Shown here piece after piece: positions 57,442 to 64,000 of a DNA stretch of 64,000 nucleotides (positions are counted from its first letter, which is position 1; every line of letters begins with the position of its first letter). The stretch lies in NCBI RefSeq assembly GCF_023169885.1, contig NZ_AP025516.1:744001-808000 (forward strand). Direction: 5' to 3'. Under the pieces are notes generated by a model. That model saw only the letters and a list, made by a program, of their open reading frames with translations, was not told the origin of the DNA and made no database searches. A program made the position numbers and the translations under genes. The stretch is from Desulfofustis limnaeus. GTDB taxonomy: Bacteria > Desulfobacterota > Desulfobulbia > Desulfobulbales > Desulfocapsaceae.

Positions 57442-58389
57442 ATGAAAGACAACGTATTAAACGAAAAAGAAAAAACACTATTCGGTAAAGAGCTCAACCC
57501 GTCTCACATAGAGCCGGTGAAACTGACCATGGACAGCCGGATCAAGTTCCGCTGTCATCCGGGGGTCCGATGTTTCACCGCTTGTTGCGGCAATATCAAA
57601 ATTATTCTTACCCCTTATGATATTCTCATGCTGACCAGGCGGCTGCAGGTCCCGGCCCATGAGTTTCTTCAGGCTTATACCGAGCCGACCTACCTGGAAA
57701 AGACCGATATGCCCGGTGTCATGCTGAAGATGCGGGCGGAAGACAACAAGTGTCCCTTCGTGACGCCGGAGGGATGCACCGTGTACAGCGATCGTCCCAC
57801 CGCCTGTCGGTACTATCCGGTGGGGATGGCCGATTTTCGCGAAGGCGGCAGCAAGGATGCGGATGGCAATGAGCTTACCGCCGATGAGGAGAAGTTTTTC
57901 TTCCTGGTTAAGGAAGAGCATTGCAAGGGCCACGAGGAAGAGAAGGTCTGGACGGTCCGCGAGTGGCGTGAAGACCAGGGAGTCGACGTCCGGGACGAGA
58001 TGAACAAGAAATGGCTGCGTCTGGTCATGCGCCGTAAATCGTTCGGTCACCAGGCCCATCTCTCCGAACAGGCGAAACGCATGTTTTTCATGGCGAGCAC
58101 CGATCTCGGGTATTTTCGTCGCTTCGTCTTTGAGAGTTCCTTTCTGAAGACCTACGAGATCGATGCCGAACTGGTGGAGAAGATCAAGACCGATGATATC
58201 GCCCTGATGTTTTTCTCTTTCGATTATCTGGCCAACACCCTGTTCGGTGCCCAGACGGAGATCATGAAGATCCGGGAGGACAAAATCCGTGAGAAGATCG
58301 AGGAGATCAAGGCCCGCCAGGACGAGGCGGTCATTTCCGCACTCAAGGAATACGAAGAGTTGAAAAATGATCGGGGCAACGGAGGTTGA
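57442..58389 (+). CDS. YkgJ-family cysteine-cluster protein (putative Zn/Fe-binding)
   Basis: The 315-residue protein has the YkgJ/CxxCxxCC-type cluster: FRCHPGVRCFTACCGN, then KCPFVTPEGCTVYSDRPTACRYYP. These Cys residues are thought to chelate zinc or iron. A conserved ILTPYDILMLTRRL follows the first cluster. The last 50 residues are a charged helix (KIREDKIREKIEEIKARQDE). The ATG at 57442 has AGG 7 bases upstream; an in-frame ATG at 57355 would fall inside the promoter. The gene is monocistronic between its own promoter and a strong terminator. The molecular function of the family is unknown. Confidence 0.88.
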   Translation: MKDNVLNEKEKTLFGKELNPSHIEPVKLTMDSRIKFRCHPGVRCFTACCGNIKIILTPYDILMLTRRLQVPAHEFLQAYTEPTYLEKTDMPGVMLKMRAEDNKCPFVTPEGCTVYSDRPTACRYYPVGMADFREGGSKDADGNELTADEEKFFFLVKEEHCKGHEEEKVWTVREWREDQGVDVRDEMNKKWLRLVMRRKSFGHQAHLSEQAKRMFFMASTDLGYFRRFVFESSFLKTYEIDAELVEKIKTDDIALMFFSFDYLANTLFGAQTEIMKIREDKIREKIEEIKARQDEAVISALKEYEELKNDRGNGG

Positions 58390-58416
58390 TCGCGCTGTCG
58401 GCTGACGGGATGGTGC

Positions 58417-58462
58417 AGAAGGGTCGCAGAGTCTCATCTCTGTCGACCCTTCTGTTGTTTTC
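58417..58462 (+). terminator. Rho-independent terminator
   Basis: The outer stem AGAAGGGTCG/CGACCCTTCT (58417-58426 and 58444-58453) stacks on CAGAG/CTCTG with a TCTCAT loop and one bulged T, followed by GTTGTTTTC. It is placed 27 bp after the YkgJ-type gene. It is the clearest terminator in the window. Confidence 0.85.
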
Positions 58463-58524
58463 GGGGACATCGGTGTTAGTCAGGCACCTGTCGCCAAGAC
58501 GCAAACCTATGGCGGGTGGATGAC

Positions 58525-60435
58525 ATGATCGGCAGGCCGCTTTCCGATGAGCGCATCAGCGCTCTTCTTGACCACTATGCCGAAGACCAGCACTTCCTGC
58601 TGCTCGACACGGCGAAACCGGATGCGGACAACTATCAATCGTTGTTGTTTATCAATCCGGTCGACCGCCTGGTCTGTCGTTCGCCAGCTGATCGCCCCGC
58701 GTTTTTAAAGCGGATGCAGTCCCGGCTCGATCGGGGAGAGTTCCTGGCCGGGTGGTTTGCCTATGAGTTTTTCGGCGAAGGCCCCCACCTCAGGTCGCGT
58801 CCCGAGCCGGCGATATATGCCGAATTCGGCGTATATCCGCCGCCGCTGGTGCACGATCACCGGCATGAAGGCGAGTCGTTTCCCGGGGCGGATTCCTTCC
58901 CGACTGCGGCGACCTACCAGCTCAGCGATCTGGCGCCGAATCTGACCGGTGAAGAGTATTGTCGGGCGATTCGCCGGATTTTGGACTATATCGCCGCCGG
59001 TGACACCTATCAGGTGAATTACACCTGCAAGATGCATTTTCGTCTACACGGCTCCATCACCCGCTTCTACCGCGATCTGCGACGCAGCCAGCCGGTGCCG
59101 TATGGTTGTTTCCAGAAAAGCGGCGACCGGTATATCCTGTCCTTTTCTCCGGAGCTGTTTTTCCGTGCCGGAGCAGGCCGCATCATTGCCCGGCCGATGA
59201 AAGGGACCGCCAAACGGGGACGTTCCCTGGATGAGGATCAGCGACTGGCCGAGCTACTCCGTACCGACATCAAGAACCGCAGCGAGAACGTGATGATCGT
59301 CGACCTGCTGCGCAACGACCTGTCCCGGTTGCTCGAAGGGATGGGAGGAGGACGGGTCGCGGTGCCGTCCCTGTTCGATGTGGAGCGGTATCAGACGGTC
59401 CTGCAGATGACCTCGACCGTTACCGCCGGTTATGCGAGGACGGCGGGACCGACGCCCGACGAGCTCATTCGGGCGCTTTTCCCCTGCGGTTCGGTAACCG
59501 GTGCGCCGAAGATCAGAACCATGGAGATCATCCGGGAATTGGAGCACGAACCGCGCGGCGTATACACCGGGGCCATCGGCTATTTTTCCCCGGACGGGGG
59601 GGCGGTCTTCAATGTCCCGATCAGGACGGTGGCAATCGACGGAGAACGGGGTGAGATGGGCATTGGCTCGGGAATCGTCGCCGATTCCGATCCCGAGGAC
59701 GAATGGCGGGAGTGTCTTCTCAAGGCCCGCTTTCTGACCAATCCCCTGCCGGACTTCGAGTTGGTGGAGACGATGCTCTATCAGCCTGTCGGGGGGTATC
59801 TGTTTTTCGACGATCATCTGCAGCGCTTGTCGCGTTCCGCCGAGTACTACGGCTTCACCTATGACGCCGGGGAGGCGTCGGTAGCCTTGGCCGCCCATGG
59901 CCCAACGGTAGAGCGTGCTTCCTGGCACCGGGTCAGGCTGACCCTGGCCCGGCACGGTGCGATCACCATCACTTCCCGGCCGTGTGCCCAGCCGGCAGCG
60001 CTGGCGCTGCCCGATCCGGCAACGGCGGCCGGCGCACCGATCGTCACCGTCGGCCTGGCCGGCGAGCCGGTCGATTCAGCCAATCCCTGGCTTTTTCACA
60101 AGACAACCCACCGGCCGCAGTATGAGCGGGCCCTGAAGTCGGCCCAGGCCGACAATCTGTTCGATCTGGTGTTCTGTAACGAGCGTGACGAACTCACGGA
60201 AGGGTGCATCAGTAACATCTTTGTGCTGATCGATGGGTGTTACCTGACGCCGCCCGAGTCTTCCGGGCTGCTGGCCGGCGTGATGCGCAATCGATTGTTG
60301 ACTGCCCCGGGTCCGGTGCCGGTTCGGGAGCAGGTGCTCACGCGTGCCGATCTGCTGCGTGCTCGGCGGATCGTTGTCTGCAATTCGGTCCGCGGTGTGC
60401 AGACCGCTCGCCTACAGCTGCCTGAGCCGATATAA
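58525..60435 (+). CDS. pabB: aminodeoxychorismate synthase component I fused to aminodeoxychorismate lyase (PabB-PabC)
   Basis: The 636-residue bifunctional protein starts with a chorismate-binding domain (about 1-425): YIAAGDTYQVNYTC, GTAKRGRSLDEDQ, SENVMIVDLLRNDLSRL, PCGSVTGAPKIRTMEII and GSGIVADSDPEDEW. A class IV aminotransferase-like lyase domain follows (about 440-636), with TTHRPQYERAL (the Lys-bearing segment is not certain by eye) and NERDELTEGCISNIFV. Together they turn chorismate and an amino group into p-aminobenzoate for folate. The glutamine amidotransferase PabA is not adjacent. ATG 58525 is chosen (GGTGG upstream); a GTG at 58516 adds three residues. Confidence 0.92.
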   Translation: MIGRPLSDERISALLDHYAEDQHFLLLDTAKPDADNYQSLLFINPVDRLVCRSPADRPAFLKRMQSRLDRGEFLAGWFAYEFFGEGPHLRSRPEPAIYAEFGVYPPPLVHDHRHEGESFPGADSFPTAATYQLSDLAPNLTGEEYCRAIRRILDYIAAGDTYQVNYTCKMHFRLHGSITRFYRDLRRSQPVPYGCFQKSGDRYILSFSPELFFRAGAGRIIARPMKGTAKRGRSLDEDQRLAELLRTDIKNRSENVMIVDLLRNDLSRLLEGMGGGRVAVPSLFDVERYQTVLQMTSTVTAGYARTAGPTPDELIRALFPCGSVTGAPKIRTMEIIRELEHEPRGVYTGAIGYFSPDGGAVFNVPIRTVAIDGERGEMGIGSGIVADSDPEDEWRECLLKARFLTNPLPDFELVETMLYQPVGGYLFFDDHLQRLSRSAEYYGFTYDAGEASVALAAHGPTVERASWHRVRLTLARHGAITITSRPCAQPAALALPDPATAAGAPIVTVGLAGEPVDSANPWLFHKTTHRPQYERALKSAQADNLFDLVFCNERDELTEGCISNIFVLIDGCYLTPPESSGLLAGVMRNRLLTAPGPVPVREQVLTRADLLRARRIVVCNSVRGVQTARLQLPEPI

Positions 60436-60462
60436 GCTGAACGTGATTCTTCGGTTGGGCCG

Positions 60463-60972
60463 TCAATGCACCGGCTCGCCGTCCTCCGGGAGGTGCGGTG
60501 CGGGCGGTACGATGAGCTGATAGCGCGCCCCCAGTTCCCTGACCAGAGTCATGAAGACGGAGGGCAGCGGGGTGTCGCGATCGCTCAGCAGAATCCCCAG
60601 TTTGTCGGCGGTGAGCAGGGTGTCGTCGGAGGTCTGCCCTTCCTGATGGTCACAGAGCGTCTGCAGGCGCAGGGCGTCGGTCAGGAAGGGGAGCAGGTGT
60701 GGCAGGTTGTCGGCCAGGCCGAGCAACTCCTGTTCGATGAGCGCCTGGTGCTCCCGGCGGAAGGCGATGAACACGGGATCGGGATTGATGGTGCCGAACA
60801 GCTCGTTGGTAATGGCCCCGGCGATTTTACCCCGAGCCTGCGGCGCCAGATCCGGTCGGGACTCATCGATCCGAGCCTTCATTTCCTTGAAAAAGACCAT
60901 CTGCACCAGGGCGATCCCTTCGCGCAGGACAGCAATGAGGCGGGATTGTTTCTCCCGGGACGCGTCGTTCAT
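60463..60972 (-). CDS. conserved hypothetical protein
   Basis: This 169-residue soluble, mostly helical protein (RLIAVLREGIALVQMVFFKEMKARID and QALIEQELLGLADNLPHLLPFLTDALRLQ) has no motif I recognise. It has no signal or membrane segment. Its ATG follows directly on the stop codon of the DUF493 gene (no gap), so the two are very probably translated together. It is convergent with pabB (27 bp). Confidence 0.75.
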   Translation of the reverse strand: MNDASREKQSRLIAVLREGIALVQMVFFKEMKARIDESRPDLAPQARGKIAGAITNELFGTINPDPVFIAFRREHQALIEQELLGLADNLPHLLPFLTDALRLQTLCDHQEGQTSDDTLLTADKLGILLSDRDTPLPSVFMTLVRELGARYQLIVPPAPHLPEDGEPVH

Positions 60973-61257
60973 TCAGATAACCATTTTGACGTCCGGATGC
61001 TCGCTGATCCGGGTGAAGATTTCCAGGCGCATCTGCTCGCTGTCGACCTCGAGAACCGCCTTGAGACTGCAGTATCGGCCGCCGGAGCTGCTCTTTGATC
61101 TGCCGATGATCGGAGCCATGGGCGCGCAGGCGGTAACAATGATCTCGGTCAAGCGTTGCTCATCAGTGCCGATGACCAGGTATTCCCACTGACACGGGTA
61201 GGAGATATCCGGTTTGGCGGTTTGTATGAACGGTGTCGGCTGGGTTGGCTTCCGCAT
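60973..61257 (-). CDS. DUF493 (YbeD-like) protein
   Basis: The 94-residue protein has YPCQWEYLVIGTDEQRLTEII followed by SSSGGRYCSLKAVLEVDSEQMRLEIFTRISEHPDVKMVI, the ACT-like ferredoxin fold and ending typical of DUF493. In E. coli YbeD lies next to lipB but its role is unclear. The ATG at 61257 is chosen because upstream sequence in the same frame is unlike the family. It has a divergent neighbour, the hybrid kinase, 291 bp away. Confidence 0.85.
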   Translation of the reverse strand: MRKPTQPTPFIQTAKPDISYPCQWEYLVIGTDEQRLTEIIVTACAPMAPIIGRSKSSSGGRYCSLKAVLEVDSEQMRLEIFTRISEHPDVKMVI

Positions 61258-61418
61258 TGCTTCTTGATGACTATGGTATGATGGAGGCGGTCGCGAGACC
61301 AATGAAAAAAGGTGTTTTGTTCTCGCTCCCGGTTCGCGTGCCGAAATAGAAAACGGCAGCAGGCAAAAGTCAAGGAAAAGACAGGCCGTGGGGGTGCGTG
61401 GGGGCTTGTGGAGACGAT

Positions 61419-61448
61419 TTGGAAAAAGATTGTCAATGGTGCTATAAT
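61419..61448 (+). promoter_or_regulatory. promoter of the hybrid kinase gene
   Basis: TTGGAA (61419-61424, 4/6) and a perfect TATAAT (61443-61448) are 18 bp apart. TGC directly before the -10 makes it an extended -10. It lies about 100 bp ahead of the ATG at 61549. The rest of the 61258-61418 interval shows no gene. Confidence 0.7.
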
Positions 61449-61548
61449 GCCTTCTCGTTGATGGATGCCGCAGGTCCATCCGATTCATTGGAGTTTGACG
61501 TTGAGTTCATCGACACGTTGATCGCGTACCATGGAGGTAGGTTGTTTC

Positions 61549-63426
61549 ATGGCTGAATCTTTGAGCTTTCCCCAAGAACTGGTTGATGCCATCCCGATCC
61601 CTTTGTTCTTTCTCGACATGAACGGGGGCTTTCTTGGCTCCAACCAGGCGTTCAGGCGGTTCGTCGGCAAGTCGGACGACGAGGTCCGCCGGGAGGGCGT
61701 GTATCGGTTGCTGGCCGGGGACCAGGCCGAGCGCTTCGAGCAGCTGGATCGGGTGCTGGTGGCCAATGGCGTTATTCAACCCTTTGAAAACCACGCCTTT
61801 GGGGCCGGCGGGCGGCGCTTCCATGTGATCTTCCGCAAGACGTTGGTGCACGACAGCGGTGGCGAGGCGTCCGGCATCGTCACCACCATGGTCGATCTAA
61901 CCGATCTCAAGGCCGTCGAGGAGGCGCTGATCGCCAGTGAATCGCAGAAAAAGGCGATCCTGGATGGTTTTCCGGGGATGATCGCCCTCTTTGACCGGAA
62001 CCTCGCGGCAATCTGGGTCAACGATACGGTACGGCGTTCGGTGGGCATGCCGATCGGCCGGCTCTGTCATGAGATCATTTGCAAAAACGATACACAATGC
62101 AATGATTGCGCCGTGCCCAAGAGCATCCGGACCGGTGAGGTGAAGATCGGTATTCAGCGGATTGAGCAGTCCGATTCGATAACTCCGCTTTTTTTCGAGA
62201 TCATCGGTACTCCTGTCAAAAATGGGGCCGGAGTGGTCGAGAGTGTTATAGTCATCGCCCGGGACGTGACCGAACGGTTCAAACTGGAAAAACAATTGCG
62301 CCATGCCCAGAAGATGGAAGCCATCGGCACGCTGGCGGGGGGGATTGCGCATGATTTCAACAACGTGTTGACCCCGATCATGGGCTATGCGGAGATCCTC
62401 AAGCTGAAAATGCAACAGAAGGGTCTCGCCGATGAGGCGATGAATGAATATCTCGGGGAAATCCTTCGGGCCGGCCGGCGGGCCAAGGGTTTAGTGGAAC
62501 AGATCCTGGCCTTTTCCCGCAACACCGAGCAGAAGGAGAGTCCGCAGCTGCTCCATCCGATCGTCAAAGAAGTGGTCAAGCTGCTGCGCTCAACCCTGCC
62601 GGCGACCATCCAGATCAAACAGGACATCGATGAGAAGTGCGGGCCGGTGCGGGTCGATCCGGTGCAGATTCACCAGGTGCTGATCAATCTCTGCACCAAC
62701 AGCGCCGATGCCATCGGTGAGAACCACGGGGTACTGACCGTGGTCTTGAGAAGGGCCCGGGGGCAGGGCAGTGAGGATGAGTGGGTCGAACTCAGTATCG
62801 GCGACACCGGTTGCGGCATGAAGCGTGAGCTGCGCGACCGGATCTTCGAACCGTATTTCACCACTAAGGAGAAGGGACGCGGTACCGGCATGGGGTTGGC
62901 CTTGGTACACAGCATCATCAGCCGGCACGACGGCCGCATCGAGGTGGAAAGCGAGGAGGGGAACGGAACGCTTTTTCGTATCCTGCTCCCGGTTGCAGCC
63001 CAGCAGAAGAGCACCCTTGACAAGATCGTCAAGCCGGAACAGTTGGCCGGTGGTGATGGCCGAATCATGCTGGTCGATGATGAGCAACAGGTGGCCCAGG
63101 TGACCGCCGAACTCCTGCGCAGCCTCGGCTACCAGGTCAGCGGCTGGACGTCATCGGTCGAGGCGCTGAAGCACTTTCAGGAAAACCCGGAAGGATACGA
63201 CCTGGTCCTGACCGACCTGACCATGCCGCAGATGACCGGCACCGAGATGAGCGCCCAGATCAAGAAGATCCGGCCGGAGATGCCGATTATACTGTTTACC
63301 GGATACTCTGAAAGGTTGAGCCGGGAGGCGGCGGTGGATGCCGGTATCGACGAATATTGCATGAAACCGGTGGCCCTTCGCGAACTGGCCCATACCGTCT
63401 CCCGCCTTCTTGCACACCGGTCCTGA
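61549..63426 (+). CDS. hybrid PAS sensor histidine kinase with C-terminal receiver
   Basis: The 625-residue cytoplasmic protein has a PAS domain (about 8-125; IPIPLFFLDMNGGFLGSNQAFRRF) and a second PAS domain (about 140-255) with a Cys-rich loop CHEIICKNDTQCNDCAV. HisKA has the phospho-His in GGIAHDFNNVLTPIMGYAEIL, and HATPase has LINLCTNSADAI, GDTGCGMKRELRD and GRGTGMGLALVHS. A receiver follows (about 510-625) with IMLVDDEQQ and the acceptor Asp in VLTDLTMPQMTG. There is no membrane segment. The four Cys/His of the second PAS domain may bind metal, heme or an Fe-S centre (inference), common in anaerobes. AGGTAGG lies 8 bases before the ATG. Confidence 0.93.
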   Translation: MAESLSFPQELVDAIPIPLFFLDMNGGFLGSNQAFRRFVGKSDDEVRREGVYRLLAGDQAERFEQLDRVLVANGVIQPFENHAFGAGGRRFHVIFRKTLVHDSGGEASGIVTTMVDLTDLKAVEEALIASESQKKAILDGFPGMIALFDRNLAAIWVNDTVRRSVGMPIGRLCHEIICKNDTQCNDCAVPKSIRTGEVKIGIQRIEQSDSITPLFFEIIGTPVKNGAGVVESVIVIARDVTERFKLEKQLRHAQKMEAIGTLAGGIAHDFNNVLTPIMGYAEILKLKMQQKGLADEAMNEYLGEILRAGRRAKGLVEQILAFSRNTEQKESPQLLHPIVKEVVKLLRSTLPATIQIKQDIDEKCGPVRVDPVQIHQVLINLCTNSADAIGENHGVLTVVLRRARGQGSEDEWVELSIGDTGCGMKRELRDRIFEPYFTTKEKGRGTGMGLALVHSIISRHDGRIEVESEEGNGTLFRILLPVAAQQKSTLDKIVKPEQLAGGDGRIMLVDDEQQVAQVTAELLRSLGYQVSGWTSSVEALKHFQENPEGYDLVLTDLTMPQMTGTEMSAQIKKIRPEMPIILFTGYSERLSREAAVDAGIDEYCMKPVALRELAHTVSRLLAHRS

Positions 63427-63440
63427 CCCGTTTCTTCCGT

Positions 63441-63863
63441 TCAACCGGTTTCGCCGGCCCGTTTCCGGTCGGCGTGGTTGATCTGACTGATCTGCGAGTT
63501 CAGCGTCCAGAAGTCGTAGATGATTCCCACGCCGAACAGGCCGAGGGTGCAGAGGTAGAGCAGCCCGGTCAGCCACTTGCCGCAGTACATCCGGTGAGCT
63601 CCGAAGACCCCGAGGAAGGTAAGCAGCAGCCAGGCGATGTTGTAGTTAACCGGTCCGTCTACAAAGCGGTAATCGGCGTCTCGGTTCATCGAAGGAATGA
63701 GAAAGAGATCGATTATCCAGCCGACGAAGAGCAGGCCCAGGGTGAAAAAGTAGATAGTGCCGGAAATCTGACGGCCGTAATAGAAACGGTGGGCGCCGAG
63801 AAATCCAAAGATCCAGAGGAAATAGCCGATCAGTACGTCATGAGTGGTGGGTTTCGTTTGCAT
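63441..63863 (-). CDS. TM2-domain membrane protein (two copies)
   Basis: The 140-residue protein contains two TM2 units in tandem: IGYFLWIFGFLGAHRFYYGRQISG...LGLLFVGWIIDLFLIP and WLLLTFLGVFGAHRMYCGKWLTG...LGLFGVGIIYDFWTLN. Each is a pair of helices around a GAHRxYxG turn. The function is unknown. It overlaps the preceding gene on the same strand by about 26 bp and is convergent with the hybrid kinase (14 bp). Confidence 0.9.
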   Translation of the reverse strand: MQTKPTTHDVLIGYFLWIFGFLGAHRFYYGRQISGTIYFFTLGLLFVGWIIDLFLIPSMNRDADYRFVDGPVNYNIAWLLLTFLGVFGAHRMYCGKWLTGLLYLCTLGLFGVGIIYDFWTLNSQISQINHADRKRAGETG

Positions 63864-64000
63864 TGATACGTTGTCTCTTCTTGAGGTTCTGGACGCGCCG
63901 ATAGGCGCAAGCGATCTGGTCGGTGGTCAGTGCGCCACGCTCGATACCGCTGCGCACGGCAGCGATGCAATGGGGCAACAGATCTGGATAATACATCAGA
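63838..64000 (-). CDS. C-terminal end of a protein, possibly family 3 glycoside hydrolase (5' end outside window)
   Basis: On the minus strand a frame enters from beyond position 64000 and ends at the TGA at 63840-63838. The visible 53 residues include YPDLLPHCIAAVRSGIERG then LTTDQIACAYRRVQNLKKR. A segment of the type AVxxGxxxxxxIxxxxxRVxxLK is typical of the ends of NagZ-like beta-N-acetylhexosaminidases, but the piece is too short to be sure. Its overlap with the TM2 gene start suggests an operon. Confidence 0.5.
   Translation of the reverse strand, partial: LMYYPDLLPHCIAAVRSGIERGALTTDQIACAYRRVQNLKKRQRINANETHHS

Overview
The window looks like chromosomal DNA of a Gram-negative, GC-rich (about 60%) bacterium. 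It most resembles Desulfobacterota, and Desulfobulbales is my best guess. The grounds are inner/outer-membrane efflux systems, a MurE with the meso-diaminopimelate motif DNPR, a selenocysteine Rdx protein, a DtxR-type regulator with a cysteine-rich tail, and abundant PAS/HEAT two-component proteins. The taxonomic call is inference from gene content only. There is no IS element, prophage, CRISPR array or rRNA.

Layout. 1-1 kb: end of an EamA permease, a flavin-reductase-like protein and tRNA-Arg(UCG). 1.2-12.4 kb (minus strand): one tightly packed eight-gene run, acrA-acrB-OMF-acrR-OMF-macA-macB(ATPase)-macB(permease), i.e. two complete tripartite efflux pumps behind one promoter overlapped by an AcrR-type palindrome. 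12.5-14.6 kb (minus): dGTPase and a lipoprotein-like metallo-beta-lactamase. 14.8-15.0 kb: a 71-residue SelW-like selenoprotein with an in-frame TGA, convergent with a DtxR-family regulator. 15.7-21.9 kb (plus): recN, a thiouridylase-like ATPase, a hydantoinase/oxoprolinase-like ASKHA protein and a histone-deacetylase-fold protein with a zinc-ribbon tail. 21.9-25.1 kb (minus): EamA permease, Dus and an MscS channel. 25.2-30.4 kb (plus): CCA-adding-type nucleotidyltransferase, rlmE, yebC and ruvCAB.

30.8-47.1 kb is the division/cell-wall (dcw) cluster: mraZ-rsmH-ftsL-ftsI-(murE-murF fusion)-mraY-murD-murG-murC-murB-ftsQ-ftsA-ftsZ. It starts with a good sigma70-like promoter and GTGG repeats matching MraZ boxes. 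Two things stand out. ftsW, normally between murD and murG, is absent (murD and murG overlap by 4 bp). The FtsI protein keeps its fold and PASTA domain but has lost all three transpeptidase motifs (SxxK, SxN, KTG). The septal synthase pair encoded here is therefore half missing and half apparently catalytically dead, while FtsL, FtsQ, FtsA and FtsZ look intact. This is the most interesting signal in the window.

47.2-51.8 kb (plus): a B12/radical-SAM protein, a sensor kinase and a FetAB-like ABC pair, all overlapping. 51.8-52.7 kb: a gene-poor stretch holding a perfect 16-bp inverted repeat. 52.7-64 kb: a CoA-disulfide-reductase-like flavoprotein with rhodanese domain, a HEAT-repeat/receiver protein, a PHP phosphatase, a small unknown protein, a YkgJ-type cysteine-cluster protein followed by a strong terminator, a PabB-PabC fusion, a DUF493 protein with an unknown partner, a hybrid PAS kinase, a TM2 protein, and the end of a gene that may be a family 3 glycosidase.
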